In this document: positions 35,399 through 47,181 of the stretch, piece by piece
Layout of the letters: each line of letters opens with the position of its first letter
Position numbering within the stretch: position 1 is the stretch's first letter
Source: Gracilariopsis chorda
Lineage: Eukaryota; Rhodophyta; Florideophyceae; Gracilariales; Gracilariaceae
Assembly: GCA_003194525.1 (NCBI GenBank)
Contig: NBIV01000091.1
Location: 124,001 to 188,000 of the forward strand
Direction: 5' to 3'
DNA length: 64,000 nucleotides
Position numbers and translations under genes: made by a program
The notes under the pieces: model-generated
Told to the model about the DNA's origin: nothing
Databases searched by the model: none
What the model saw: only the letters and a program-made list of their open reading frames with translations

Positions 35399-36054
35399 AT
35401 TTGGGGTGATTTTGGCGCGAACAGCCCTCGAAATGCCGAAATGTGCAGCAGTAAATTGGAATTTGTGTAATCAGGAAGCACCCAATTTCTTCAATCACCG
35501 CAGCTTCAACAAGCCTTGGAGAGAAAATATTGTCATCGCTGCCATCATCATATCGAGTAGTGGCTTGCAGTGACCACGTGCCTTTAAAGAAACTTATTAA
35601 CTAAGCTGATGTGTGAATTTCGGGTAATGATGGATTACGAGCCAAATTGAACCCCCTCCCTAGGTTCGCAAGTGTAAGTCACCCTTACGTCACATTGTAA
35701 GTGAGTCCGAAACCCCGTGACACATTGTAAACACCACTGTCGCCTTAGGTTACCCCATAAAGTGCCCAAAAGTTACTTAACAAATAACTACTGCCTTCCA
35801 AAGCAAATTTTAAGAATAGATTATACTCTGCCAACCAGCCAGGACAACATTGCCTAGAGATGCTTTGCAAACCTTCAATAAGAACTACGTTGACTATGAT
35901 TTACCCCTAGTACGTAATCTATCCGTTCAGTGAGAATCATGTACATAAATTAATGGCAAAACACTGAATGGTTCACTAATGGTTCGCAAAAGGTTCAAAC
36001 TGTCAAAAGAATGGCTCAGAATCGTTATTTTGCCAGTTTGAACCGTACAATGCA
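35399..36054. other. Right flank of second Harbinger, no gene
   Basis: The terminal repeat of this Harbinger should lie here or just beyond. I searched by eye for a partner in 32200-32800 and found none, so its ends remain unplaced. No ORF of note. Confidence 0.45.
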
Positions 36055-36942
36055 TTGCATAGGTATATTACTTCTACTCGTCTAAATCTCCAACATTTAC
36101 CAGACATAGACACTTCCTTTATCAACGAATATCTTCAAACCATGGAACGCTATGGGTACATTAAGCCTATACAGGGAGGTGGGGATGGAATTGGGTTTCA
36201 AACACCAAGACAAGTAATAGAGCTTGAATCCACGAAAGGCTTTGAAATAAGTCGTAAGATTCTCAATCAATCTTGTGCTTCGTCAAATAAAAATGACGAA
36301 AGAATGGAAGTATGGAAGAAAGAACTAGAACATAGACTGTTCTTGATACATCAACGAAGGCTTGAAAACAATCGTACAGATTGTAGCAATTTGCAGCAAA
36401 AACGGCAATCAGAAGAGCGTTTTACGGTCGCTGATAACCAAGTGACAAACGAGATGTCATCACTTTCGAAGATTCAACAGAATGCATTAGCTTGTAATAA
36501 CAGATCCAGCACCGAAAATGAGTTTCAATTTCGAACTTCCTCTATTTCATCTTCTGGAGAACTAAAGGCAGATCAGAAGCTCAAGGCATTTGTTCGATTC
36601 ATACCATGGATGCCTAAAACAGCCGAAGAAGCCATAGAAATTTGGCGTAAAGGGTCTAGTGACAGAGGGTATAAAGCAGTCAGACTTTTTGGGAATGCGG
36701 CAAATCGCAGAAAGTTTATTGTTGGCTATGAAGACTGGATGTGGTCCAAAACGGGTCAAAAGAACCTGTTTCTACGCTATAGGGCTCTTATTGAACTAAT
36801 ATCCGAGTTTGGTCTAGTTACCTTACGAATCAACGAAGAAGAAACTACTGAAAGATGGAAAGCAGCTATTGACGGATTCAATCAGCACTTTAGGCTGCGA
36901 GAAAGACCTCAATCCATATCTGCTATACTGAAAAGTAGATAG
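36055..36942 (+). CDS. ORF of possible Crypton-like locus, up to 295 aa, function unknown
   Basis: Fully open. The first ATG is at 36142, but the frame upstream to 36055 also reads like protein, so the 5' end may be missing. The first half is charged and Gln/Asn-rich. The second half forms a compact domain: FVRFIPWMPKTAEEAIEIW, then GYKAVRLFGN, KFIVGYEDWMW and RYRALIELISEFG. The Trp-rich layout loosely recalls the DNA-binding GCR1_C-type domain of some Cryptons, but this is a weak resemblance. It faces the tyrosine recombinase tail to tail with the hairpin cluster between them. Confidence 0.45.
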   Translation: MHRYITSTRLNLQHLPDIDTSFINEYLQTMERYGYIKPIQGGGDGIGFQTPRQVIELESTKGFEISRKILNQSCASSNKNDERMEVWKKELEHRLFLIHQRRLENNRTDCSNLQQKRQSEERFTVADNQVTNEMSSLSKIQQNALACNNRSSTENEFQFRTSSISSSGELKADQKLKAFVRFIPWMPKTAEEAIEIWRKGSSDRGYKAVRLFGNAANRRKFIVGYEDWMWSKTGQKNLFLRYRALIELISEFGLVTLRINEEETTERWKAAIDGFNQHFRLRERPQSISAILKSR

Positions 36943-37095
36943 CGTTTACGTTTTGTGCGAAGTATAAAATAGTTTAAAGACAACAAAGACAATCTCATTA
37001 TCTTTATGTAATCAGTTCACATTTAATACTTATACTATTGTACCTAGATAGAATGAGATATAAAAAGCTCACCAAGACGACTATGCCCACTCCGT

Positions 37096-37337
37096 ACCAC
37101 AAGGAGGGCTGCTTATGCCACCTCCTCCTACGATACATGGCGTTCAGTGGGTTATGCCCGCTGGACGCAATGAAGAGGGCGGTTACGCCACCTCGGGTCT
37201 GTTGGTGTGGCACTGAGTGGGCTACGCCCACTCGGTGCCACGAGGAGGGCTGTTTATGCCACCTCCTCCTACGATACATGGCGTCCAGTGGGTTATGCCC
37301 GCTGGACGCCATGGAGAGGGCGGTTACGCCACTTCCA
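37096..37337. repeat. Cluster of GC-rich hairpins in two 141-base repeats
   Basis: Two direct copies about 98 bases long, 141 apart (37096-37193 and 37237-37333), separated by another hairpin. Seven stem-loops are visible. Examples: 37103-37125 (GGAGG/CCTCC), 37140-37168 (GCGTYCAG/CTGGACGC) and 37207-37241 (16-base arms, one mismatch, loop TAC). Most have TTATGCC or TACGCC around the loop. Just before lies the right half of an eighth. Located between convergent ORFs, it could act as a bidirectional terminator, recombinase site or a small mobile hairpin family. Confidence 0.8.
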
Positions 37338-37341
37338 TTGC

Positions 37342-37751
37342 TTTTCAGGAGAATGATGTATGTGGCAAATCTTGTATTGAAGTGGTTTGTTTTACGTTGC
37401 GTACCTCCTCTGTTTTTCGGTGGCTCTTTTATGTATTCTACATGATTCGTGTGGCCTCTCTAGTGCTTTCTTATTCCTAACTTTGGAAATATACGCCACA
37501 TCGTTTAAATCTTACCGCTTTTGTTTACGTCTATGTAAGTAGCTGTTCGATTGTTAGTACTGATTATGTGGCGTAGATATACGTAGTCTTATCTTGGTTA
37601 GATATAGGTGTGGTAGACTAATCCACCTGACAGGACCTAAAGAAGTTGTTTGTATTAGAAAACGTGTTTAATGATGCTGTGCGTCAGTTTGCTCTTCATA
37701 AACGTCTGTCATGAACGCTTTATAAGCCATACTATCGTGAATAATATCTGA
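37342..37751. other. AT-rich spacer after the hairpins
   Basis: No gene seen. It separates the hairpin cluster from the 3' end of the recombinase. Confidence 0.5.
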
Positions 37752-38927
37752 CTATATGGAAATCTTCTCGGCGTGCTTGATGTACTCTGATACAGATGTA
37801 AAGCGAGGAAGAGATTGAGGGGCACAGTCGTTATATGCCGCACAATAGTTTGCGTATGCATGATGACCAGTCATCTGAATTATCTCCATGATCGCTTCAT
37901 CTCTGAGACCTAGCGATCGATACAGCTGAACTGCTCCCTTTTTGATGGAATGTCCAGAGTACATTTTAACCTCACCTTCGCTAACGCCTATTGAGAGTAA
38001 TCGCCGTTGAAGGAACTCCGTGAACTTTTTTGCGCTCCAGTGCCGAGAATGGTCAAGAACATTTCCACCTGCTGAAGTTCGTACATCGCAAAACAAAGGT
38101 CCTCGTGAGCTCCCGTGCAACATCAACCAGGAGTACATTGCAACAAAAGGATCCATGAGCAATGAAAATCGTAAAGCCGTGTTCCCTGCCCAGTCTCTAA
38201 GTTTGTAAATCCTCTGCTTGGTAGAATTCTTTACAGACTCATTTATAATAAGAGTGCATCCACCGGATCCCACAGACACATTTTCAATTTTAAGCTTAGA
38301 AACTTCATCATAACGCAGTCCCAAGTTTAAACCAATGACTATAATAGAATGAAGAAGAACATCCATTATGTTGACAGATCGCTGATGACCACTATACCAG
38401 TACTTCTCGGCGTGATCACAAACTTGCTCAACCGTTATAGACTGTGAGCGCAATGTTACAACACCATAATGCGCAAGATGCACTCTGTGTGATCTTCGTA
38501 ACGCATCGAGCTCGGGATTGCCTATTAAAGGTTTTGCATGAGCTTTCGAATTTGCTTCATCAACAAACCATGTCCTGCTGTGACCATTTTGAGAGTAAAC
38601 ATATCTCAAGCCTTGTATTAACGCATTCATTGCATCATTCTTCAGGCTGTTTGGCTTCCCAAATTGGCAGTATTCCGCTAATAGATTCAAAACAAAGGTT
38701 GAACTGGACGGCGTTACTCTAATAGGATCAGGAGCTTATTTGATCTTCGCGTAATCTGTAATTACTTTCAAAGCGAGCTTTATGTTGGACTTAGTAGAAG
38801 CAATGCAAGCAGAAGACACAAGTTCGTATGGAGCACGGAGTCTTTCATCGCCGCTGAGACTAAGGTTTGGCCTCTTTGAACCTCTCCCTTTTCGAACGCG
38901 TGTTGAAACGCTGCTGGGAACGGACAT
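37752..38927 (-). pseudogene. Tyrosine recombinase, Crypton-like, one stop
   Basis: A site-specific recombinase that would excise and integrate a circular intermediate. The ATG at 38927 (MSVPSSVS) is the first plausible start. An N-terminal SAM-like core-binding region leads to TAA at 38736-38738, after which the same frame runs to the end. Catalytic region: GLRYDEVSKL supplies the first Arg; GHSIKKGAVQ is the usual HxxR box with Lys instead of Arg; TGHHAYANYCAAY supplies the His and the nucleophilic Tyr. Besides the stop, the altered box suggests weakened activity, though Lys may be tolerated. Alternatives are DIRS or Ngaro-type recombinases, but no reverse transcriptase is nearby. Confidence 0.72.
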
Positions 38928-40813
38928 GCTTTGGGGATGACGATGGCTAGCACTATATCTCAGTTTGCGACGTACTTCTGTTGCGTATGTGTGCGGTCTG
39001 GCGTTTATTTCACTGCTGGAGATGGTCTTAGTAGCTTTCGAATGATTTTTAACTGTTTTCACGAAGGTACAGTACGTTTGTATCTGATTCGAGTTTATCG
39101 ATGACTATGGCACCACGTGTTTTTGGATGCACCAGTTTCGCGCGAAAAATCGTCCTTAACAAAGGCCTTCTTGGCAAAGAGCTGCTAGAACTCGGGATTG
39201 TGTTTCTCGGCCTAGCAATTCCTGTGGGGGTGATTCTTTGTGTACCAAGTGTAACTGGGGAGAGATGGGAACGTCCGACCTTCAAACTGTTAAGGTTCGG
39301 GATGTATGGAGACGTCCACCGCTGCCGAATCTCAATCCTCAAGCAGACCCCTTGGTAGTCATGCAAGTTGACGTGTCCGACGATTACGCCACAGAACGGA
39401 ATGGGTCAGCAATTCTTCGGTTGTTTGGAGTGACTGAACAAGGAAATAGTGTTCTCTTGCGTGGTCACAGAATAATCAAGACCTTGCTTCTTGCTCCAGG
39501 TTGATGGGCGTGGATGAGCCCACCTAAACTTTTCACTACCTGATATTCGCCCAATGTATTTCTTCCCATCATTCATCGGGCTACTGTCTGAGTTGGAGAG
39601 GCTATTTCTTTTGGGCTTCCGGAGTATACTCGTGAGTTTAACAGAGGAATCAGATTCCTTGGTCTTTGGAGCACTTCCTTCTGGGGAGTCGTCGGCATCA
39701 GCCATATAACCGACAGTGATTCGCTTAGCGTTCCGAGGAGTCAGCGAGTTTCTTGGCGTTCTTCATGATATTATGTGGTGTTCTTTTCCAGCATTCAAAT
39801 CTTCATTATGTGGGTTTATTTCGCCTTGTCTGGTGATCCTCGGCACAGGCAGCATTTTTGACGCAGACCGAACTGGTGTTGCACCTTCCGAATAACGCGG
39901 CGGTCTGCGCTTGGAAACACTGAACTGTTTTGGTGTGAAGAGGGGTGTTAATTCTATGGACGGCACGGGACTAGTAGTCTGGCCGGCCGTCTGCGCTGTG
40001 GCATTGTCATCTTGCCGAGATCCTCTGCGCGAAGACGGTGGAAAGCCCACATCATTACCACAGATTCCGATGACGAAGGTCACGAATGCGACAATTCCCG
40101 ACCAAGACCGAGATCCCCTCGCGAATACTCACGTAAACCCGGGAGCGGTGGACACAGCGACCCCGAGAAACCTCCAACGCACACCAAGTCGCCGCAGGAG
40201 TCACCCGCACAACCACCTCCTACTCCTTTGCAATCCCTGCTTTCCTTTGCGCACAAGTCCATGTCTTTGGCGTCTACTGATGGTCTGGATGAGGCTGGTA
40301 TATTGAAACGCAGGAAAAGCCTTGCGACTATCCCAGGCTGTGAACAATTTGAGCACTTCAGCGTTTTTCTGTATAGCAGAGCTCTGTGTCATCACCATAA
40401 GAAGGCTCTAGATTCCATGCAGATGAGCTATGAAGATCAGATTATATCTGGAAAAGTGTTTGACGCCTTATCCTACGATATCGAAGATGATCAGTGGCAG
40501 CAGTGGATCACTGAAGATAAAAGAAATGATACATCCTATCCCCCGGGGCTTTCCAAAAGCCTGGACGCTGTTTAGTTCATGTTGTGACTGCTGGAAGAAA
40601 CTGTTGACTCCGATGGCCGGAGAGGAATTTTCAGAGAACCGCAACACGATAGAGGTCATCCACATTGCCAACTATGTGTGGGACTGTGGGCAACCGAAAC
40701 CTGTCGCATAAGTCGTGTTGACGCTCAAAAGCTGCCCTTGTATTGTAGGGGCTGATGTGCTTTCGTTTGAAGTTGCGTCATTCTCTTGCATTTGTGTGAC
40801 GTTAACGTTTAGA
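38928..40813. other. Low-complexity ORFs on both strands, unassigned
   Basis: Minus strand: one frame from 40083 to 39049 with stops at 39763-39765 and 39406-39408 reads as a Ser/Pro/Arg-rich, probably disordered protein (SSSSSLPRRPLLRTI, KRNSLSNSDSSP). Plus strand: a frame open from 40012 to 40575, without ATG, reads HKSMSLASTDGLDEAG, RRKSLATIPGCEQF and FSVFLYSRALCHHH, perhaps continuing in another frame to 40711 (IHIANYVWDCGQ). They may be remnants of the second gene of the CACTA element or of a host gene. I recognise no domain. Confidence 0.4.
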
Positions 40814-43800
40814 ATGACATCTAAATATGTCTGTCTTCCTCAGTATCAATGTCTCTGCTACCCAAAAGGAAAATCCGTGAGTCGAAATACTATGTTGAGA
40901 CATAGAAGAGCTGCAAACGAAGATCGTCTTCGTCGTGGATTGAGCGGAAATCTGCCTTGGGGTCCTCGTGAAACTGAAAGTATTTCAGTGAGAGCCCATT
41001 ATCAAGCATTACTGCATAACTCTTTAGCTGAAGGACTTGCTACTGAAACGCCGAGTGAAGAAAGTCAACAAAACGTCAACGAAATGTCTCAATGCCTTCT
41101 TCAAGGTCAGGGAGGGTCACAAAGCAATGTCATTACTAGATCTTCGCATCTAAGTTTTGGAGAACAAGTACTCGACCATGAACATCTTCAAGAGGCAGAG
41201 TCTCAAGCCCATGCTGTTACTAATGAAGAAGATAATTACGAGGATGCGGAAAGCCAGCCTTCGGGTGAATGTAGTGAATTGGCATCTGCTCGGCCGCCAA
41301 TGGCAATTGATTCATTGCCACTTGGGGTATCATCTGATGCACATCAGTCCTTACGCGATAACACTCTTCACTGTCCTCAAGGGGAAACTCCGAACAGAGT
41401 GGGTACCGTGAATTCCTCTCGTTGCCGTTCCGATATTTCTGACACAAATACGTTGATGACAAGAACGGTAGAGGACTCTACAGCTAGAAACTCTGAACTA
41501 GGAATTGATTCTGGTGGTCATCTTTGCGAATCGGTGAACAGCAAACAAGTACATTTTGATGATATCGCACTGGATCACGAAGATGATCCAGAGAAAGAAC
41601 TGGCAGAGGGTGGTTTGCCTCTAGAATATGAGTTCAGTCACGATCATTTAATTCCCATAGAGAGTAGATCACCGTCAGTCGTCGCAATAGGACATGGAAA
41701 CGATTCCGACGCAGACAGAAGTGCTTCTAGCATCCTCGACCTAGTTGATGACCAAACGAATGTATCTGAACATGGTCGGTCTATCTTTGAGTCTTACGAA
41801 CAATGTCACGGCACAGAAGATGAAAGAGAGACAGTGAGGACAATTTTTGCATCATGGGTAAAGGAAAACAGGGTATGGATTGACCTTTTCTACAAACATA
41901 ATGTCACTCAAGTAGTAATGAACGACATTCTCCGAAACATCAACTCTCCATACAAGTGTTGGAAAACCGTTGTTTCCTGTATGTGTCGTGAGTCTGGAAT
42001 TGAAGATGCGGTGGTCAACATTCCAATTTGCCCAGGCCATATGTGCTTCTACAAAAACGACCTCACAAAATGTTCTGTTTGTGGTAGTATGCGGCCAAAA
42101 ACTGATGATCGATTGGCCTCTCGTATATCTTGGTTTACTATCCGTGGACGTCTGACATCAATATTACGTGACAAAACGCTTTGCAAACGGATGTATGATT
42201 ACTTTCACTCGACGCTTAACGAGGTCAATGGTGGGCTGTGTGACGTTTTCTCTACAGATTCGTTCTGCAGAATAGCAAATAGGTATGGTGGATTTGAAGC
42301 GGTGATGTATGACGTATTTATTACTGTCTCCACCGACGGCTTTCAAGCCTTTGACAAACAAACGCACACTATTTGGCCCATTGCAGCCATTATATGCAAC
42401 TTCCATCCCGCTGAACGATTTCATGTCCGAAACGTCATGCCTCTTACTTTCGTACCGGGTCCGACGGAACCGTCGGATCTTCAGTCATTCCTTGGTCCTC
42501 TGATCGAGGAGCTGAAGGAATTGGAGAACGACGGGAGGGGCACAGAATTTCTGTTTTACGATGGGAAGAGAAGACGAGTAAGGGTGCATATGTTGTGCTT
42601 CACCGGAGATCTTCCGGCTGTGAAGAAAGTATCAGGTATCAAAGGTCACAATGCAAAGTTCCCCTGCAGGTATTGTGTTGTCTCTGGGGTGTTGTCAGCT
42701 TCACATCGTCATTACTACTTCCCAAGCTATATCAGGACCTCGGATGGTAATCGTCGTGTGTTTGATCCTTCAAATCTTCCGTTGCGCACAGAAAGTCAAA
42801 GCAGAGAAACTATTTATCAACTTTCTCAGATGAGAGGGCAACCGAAAGCACAACTCCAAACTGAGACAGGAATCAACGAAGGAAGTCTGTTGTTCGCCCT
42901 TTCAAACATCGTACCATACAGATCCTTTCCTATTGACATAATGCATCTCTTCTATAACATTGGTAAGGACATCATCCGTGCATGGATCAGCAGCCGTGAT
43001 AAACTTTACTCGATAAGCAAAATGTCCCTTCGTGCTATTGATTTAGAATTGGTACAGTACGGAAACGGTGTATCAAGTCAACTAGGTTGTTGTCCGAGAC
43101 CACTTAGTCGTTTTGCGGAATGGAAGTCTGCTGAGGTGAAAGAGTTTATTCTTTCCTATAGTCTGGTTGTTCTGGATGGATATCTTCCTGATGCTTTACT
43201 CTCTGGATGGAGAGACTTTGTGGAGGTCGTTGATATCTGCTGGCGTACAGTACTAACCGAGGCTGAGGTAGGGAAGCTTCATGTCTTATGTCTTCGGTTC
43301 TATGAACACTTTGAGCAGTATTATTTTAGAGGAGACGTTGGTCGTGTGAACATGTGCAAGTACACTCTTCACCTACTCCTGCATCTTGCAGAGTGTGTAG
43401 CAGAATGCGGACCCCCCCTTTACTACTCGTAATATTGGATGGAGAGATACATTGGCTGGATCTTAAGCCGTATGAATGCCCGCAATCTCGCTTCCTCATC
43501 TTTGTTCAACAACGCAAAGTTCATTGAAGCTTACAAGCTTCTCATAAAAGACACCCATGAAACAGATGAGAACCAAACTATGACTGGAGACTATGAGTTT
43601 CGTGGTCAATGCTACCCATACATTGTGGGGGAAGATCCGAACCTCGACGACATACTTTCAGCTTGCCTCAAAAGCTATCTAATCAGAAAGTACGATGGTT
43701 TAACATCCGCTCAGGCACTTCAGGTTCTGGAGGGTGTTCATGAAGTAGGGTTCAGATCGCGTTTTTGCTTCTACAGTGAAAATAAGGTCCAGAATGCCAC

Positions 43801-44299
43801 CACTAAACTAGTTCCAGCCACTTTGCACAATATGGCTCCTCGACGGCGCGAAAATTCGAATGTTGCTTGCGAAATGGAGAATGGAAGAGCTGTAGATGTA
43901 TACTATGGACGTCTCTTGATGCTGTTTGACTTCAAGGTGGACTCCAACCTTTCAGAAAGATGGCAGCATTGGCAGCAATCAAACAAAGTTGCACTTCTTG
44001 ATTGGGTATCTGGTTTGGAAGCTGGCACTCAAGGACAAGTGTACAAGAGAGGCCGCTCAGTCGATGCATTTGGATTAAAGACGGTAGAAGATATTGCGAT
44101 CATATCTCGATTGATTTCAGTTGTCGATCATGTAGTTCCTTCTGGAAGCTCGCAGTCACGGGGACGGCACCAATGCTACTTTATTGACGAAAGGAGACTG
44201 TCGGATAACTTGCTTCGAAATGATCAGGAATCATTGAATGGCTCCCAGAAAGTTCTTCGAGGAATGAGAGGTGAGAACGTAACCTTCAGGCATACCTGA
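40814..44299 (+). pseudogene. CACTA/EnSpm TNP2-type transposase, one stop
   Basis: ATG at 40814 gives the zinc-like start KYVCLPQYQCLCYPKGK. After an acidic, probably disordered stretch to about residue 330, the transposase region shows a second Cys cluster (CFYKNDLTKCSVCG), VSTDGFQAF, IWPIAAIICNFHP, GPTEPSDLQSFLGPLIEEL, FTGDLPAVKKVSGIKGHNAK with the nearby CRYC, and FPIDIMHLFYNIGKDI, all characteristic of TNP2-like transposases. A single TAA at 43430-43432 interrupts an otherwise open frame of about 1160 codons; the conserved block (YWMERYIGWIL) continues immediately after it. One nonsense change is therefore the only visible lesion. Terminal CACTA repeats were not located. Confidence 0.88.
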
Positions 44300-44801
44300 T
44301 ATCCCTTCTGTTTACATAGTAACTGAAACACCGCTCTTCTTTTGCGTGCGTACGAGATGGTGCATTTGTGATGCAGCGCGGAAACGCCCAAACCACTTTT
44401 ATGTCACACCCAATGCGTGTGCAGGAGCAGGACTGAGTAAGAAGGTGACGTCAAACTGGTTCCAAGTATTGAAAGAGCATGGTGAAAGTAGGGGATGCAG
44501 AGCAGAATGAAGAAGGCTGTTCTGAGTGTTAATTGATGCGAATGTGAACATGACTTTGGAAAGTGGCTAAAACGGCATGAGATCCTCAAAGATAGCAGAA
44601 TCATACATGGTTACGTAAGTGCACTTGGAGCTGTGAGGTGAGCTCTAACTGGAGCATCTTGGTTGTTAGAAATATGAACTAAGAGAAAATTAATGGAGAA
44701 TAACTTGAGCGGGCGTGGACAATCATGATGTCAGAAGTCCGAACGATGCATCTGGATGTTTGCAGGATCAGACGCGAAGGAACACTAAGAAAGGTACCTG
44801 A
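44300..44801. other. Spacer between transposase and tandem repeats
   Basis: No gene seen. The last 200 bases contain diverged fragments resembling the repeat unit that follows. Confidence 0.5.
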
Positions 44802-45520
44802 GAGCGCTTGGATGGACATGCTGCGCGACCGTACAGAAGTGCTTGAGATTAGACGGTGGTGTCAAGAACCATGTGTAAGTGATGGCTTTCTGTAACTAGG
44901 AGTGTGGATGGACTACATTCTGCGAAGTGGTTTTATCGCTACGTCTTTAATGTATCTCAATGGTGCTCATTTCGAGCTTCTTCTCAAGGCGCGATGAGTG
45001 TATATGGAGCGTGGACGAGAATCGAGAGAAAAAGGGGAAACTTGAGTGTGCTTGAATGTCTCTGGCGCACGGCCAAACCGAGAAGTGCTCTGGATGGGAA
45101 GATGGTGTCAGCAACCATGGATACGTGATGAGTATCGGTAAATGTGAGTGCCGATGGACTGCATTCAGCGAAACAGTTTTAGCGTTGCCCGTTTTCATGG
45201 GATTCAAGGGTGCTCATTTCGAGCTTGTTACGAGGGCGTGATGAGTGTGCGTGGAGTGTGGAAGAGCGGGACGAAAAAGTGTAGTATGAGTGCGCTTGGA
45301 TGTATCTGGTGCACGTCCTTAAGGAAGTGCTCTGGACGAAACGGTGGTGCCCTAGACAATACGTATGTCATAGTGTTCTGCAAATATGAGTGTCCATGGA
45401 TTGCATTCTGCGTAAAGTTTTTCAAAGTGCGCTTTGGAGGCATCCAAGGGTGCCCATTTGGAACATCCCCTGAACGCATGATGAGTGCACGTGGAGTGTC
45501 CCATAGTCCAATTGCACTCA
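44802..45520 (+). repeat. Tandem repeat, about 243-base unit, three copies
   Basis: Unit starts GAGYGYGCTTGGATG near 44802, 45044 and 45288 (spacing 242 and 244). Shared blocks within units include GGTGCTCATTTCGAGCTT, GATGAGTGTGYGTGGAG and AAGTGCTCTGGA. CACTA elements often carry subterminal repeats that bind their TNPA-like protein, so these may be the 3' subterminal region of the element, although the unit is long for that role. Confidence 0.75.
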
Positions 45521-45605
45521 AATTGAACTCAGGTTTTTGAAATAATTCACCCCTACTTCCAAGCCAGATTTGTGGGTTGCCAATGTCCACAATGCACTCA
45601 TTTTG

Positions 45606-46619
45606 CTATCCAAATTTTGCAAAATTTCTTTTAGGGGTCAGACATATAAAGTTAGACGGCACCAGATTGTATCTTTGAAGTGCATTGCTTATGGAGCTGT
45701 TGATGATTGACCATGCTGCCATGAAGGAAGAAACACACGCTGACGTTCGCAACCAGGCTGCTCGTGTAAGTCCCAATCCACCTTTGGAGAAAGGTAAGCA
45801 TGCGCGATTCCACCCTTGGGTTGAGACACCGCGGTGGATGGCCTGGAACACCCCTCGCTGCTGCTTGTCGAAGAAATCGACTTCAGCAAAGGTAATATGC
45901 GGCGGAGTGGTTCGAAGAGTGTATATAACTTTGCATGTGCTTGCAAAAAAGCGGAGAAGAGTAAGGGCCATGTTGATATCATTGAGGCTAGCAAGCGACT
46001 CCAACAGTTTTGTCTGATTTTGTCTTTTAGACGCTAAGATGTCGCGGACCGCATTGCTGTGGCCGATTGCTGTCCCAAGTATTGAAATGGCGCGCTCATT
46101 AGTGATTTGAGCAGGGAAGCCGGAGATTTGTGGCACTCGCCACCACCAGGCTTTGGTTTTCTGCATGTTTGGGACGAAACCGATCTTTGTCCCCTCCTGT
46201 AACAGAGCTGTCAGGAATGGAGCTGCATCATCCCTGTTGATAAGAACGTTGACGTCGTCTGCGTAGAAAAGGTTGAGTATTGGTTTGAAACGCTCCTGGA
46301 GAAGCAGAACCAGTGGGTGAAGTGTGAGTGCAAATAAGAGAGGGCTTAGAGGGTCTCCCTGTTTTGTTCCCTGCTTGCTGTAAATCGCAAAGTCTCCAAA
46401 GTGCAGTGGGATGGGGTGCTGGTAACAGAAGTGGATGAACCGAGAAATTCCGGGACAATGGGTTGTTGCGGCCTGTAGCTTTCCGCGTTCTATTGAATTG
46501 AATGCATTCTTGGCGTCAATGGTAAGCAGCACCAAGTCTTCTCGACGCAGCTTGTCTGTGACTGCTCTGAGAATGTGCGGAATTGCCTCTGCTCCACACG
46601 TGGTACCCACCCCGAGCAT
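45606..46619 (-). pseudogene. LINE-type reverse transcriptase, 5'-truncated
   Basis: A 337-codon open frame. Palm motifs: LLTIDAKNAFNSIER (catalytic Asp), QGTKQGDPLSPLLFAL and LNLFYADDVNVL (catalytic YADD), followed by thumb-like sequence (ILGTAIGHS). The start GVGTTCGAEAIPH is an internal block of such enzymes, so the N-terminal endonuclease and first RT blocks are missing, as expected for 5' truncation during target-primed insertion. Its 5' end abuts a methyltransferase gene fragment on the opposite strand at about 46620. No poly-A tail is obvious near 45540. Confidence 0.85.
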
Positions 46620-47181
46620 GGATAAAGGGCTGTTAAATGAATGGGTTGGTCATCAAAAACACCAAAGAGTTGTTGTTCAAACGAGTGCGCTCAAGTATGG
46701 AAAGGAGGTGGAACTTCTACAGGCTGGATTTGAAAGGGTGATCTTGGTGCTGGATGAAGTGAGTGATCCGCATAACGTGGGTGCTGCACTTTGGTCTGCG
46801 CTGTTTCTAGGCGCTGATGCAGTGGTGTTGTCGAAAAAAAACTGCGCACTGCTTAACGCGACGGTGTGCAAGGCGTCTGCCGGGGTGGCGGACGTGGTTG
46901 AGACGTTTGCCACGAGCAGTCTATCGAGGACGCTGGCCCAGTTGAGAACGGACGGGTGGCGAGTGGTGGCACTTGCCGGCGACGGCGGCGAGGCGCTGAC
47001 ACGGCTTTCGTGACGGCAACGCACGGCTGTTGTGGTGGGCAGCGAAGGGCGCGGGCTACGAACGCTGGTGAGGCGGCAGTGCGACCATGTGGTGGACATC
47101 GGCCGCGGCGGCGCAAACCGCGCGTCGACTGGCGTGGACTCGCTCAACGTTAGCGAAGATCTTCGTGTCAGATCACTATGA
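46620..47181 (+). pseudogene. SpoU/TrmH-family rRNA 2'-O-methyltransferase, fragment
   Basis: SpoU enzymes methylate ribose 2'-OH in rRNA or tRNA using SAM and form a knotted fold. Motif 1 (LVLDEVSDPHNVGAALWSA), motif 2 (AVVVGSEGRGLRTLV) and motif 3 (GVDSLNVSEDL) are all present, so the whole SPOUT domain is here and the N-terminal part is cut off at the LINE junction. An in-frame TGA at 47011-47013 lies between motifs 1 and 2. Motif 3 normally continues with a helix that is missing here. The nearest relatives are probably MRM1/TrmH-type organellar enzymes, judged from motif wording only. Confidence 0.85.

Noticed and set aside
46435..46619. N-terminal part of the methyltransferase frame
   Set aside because: It is antisense to the LINE reverse transcriptase; homology to SpoU starts only after about 46620.
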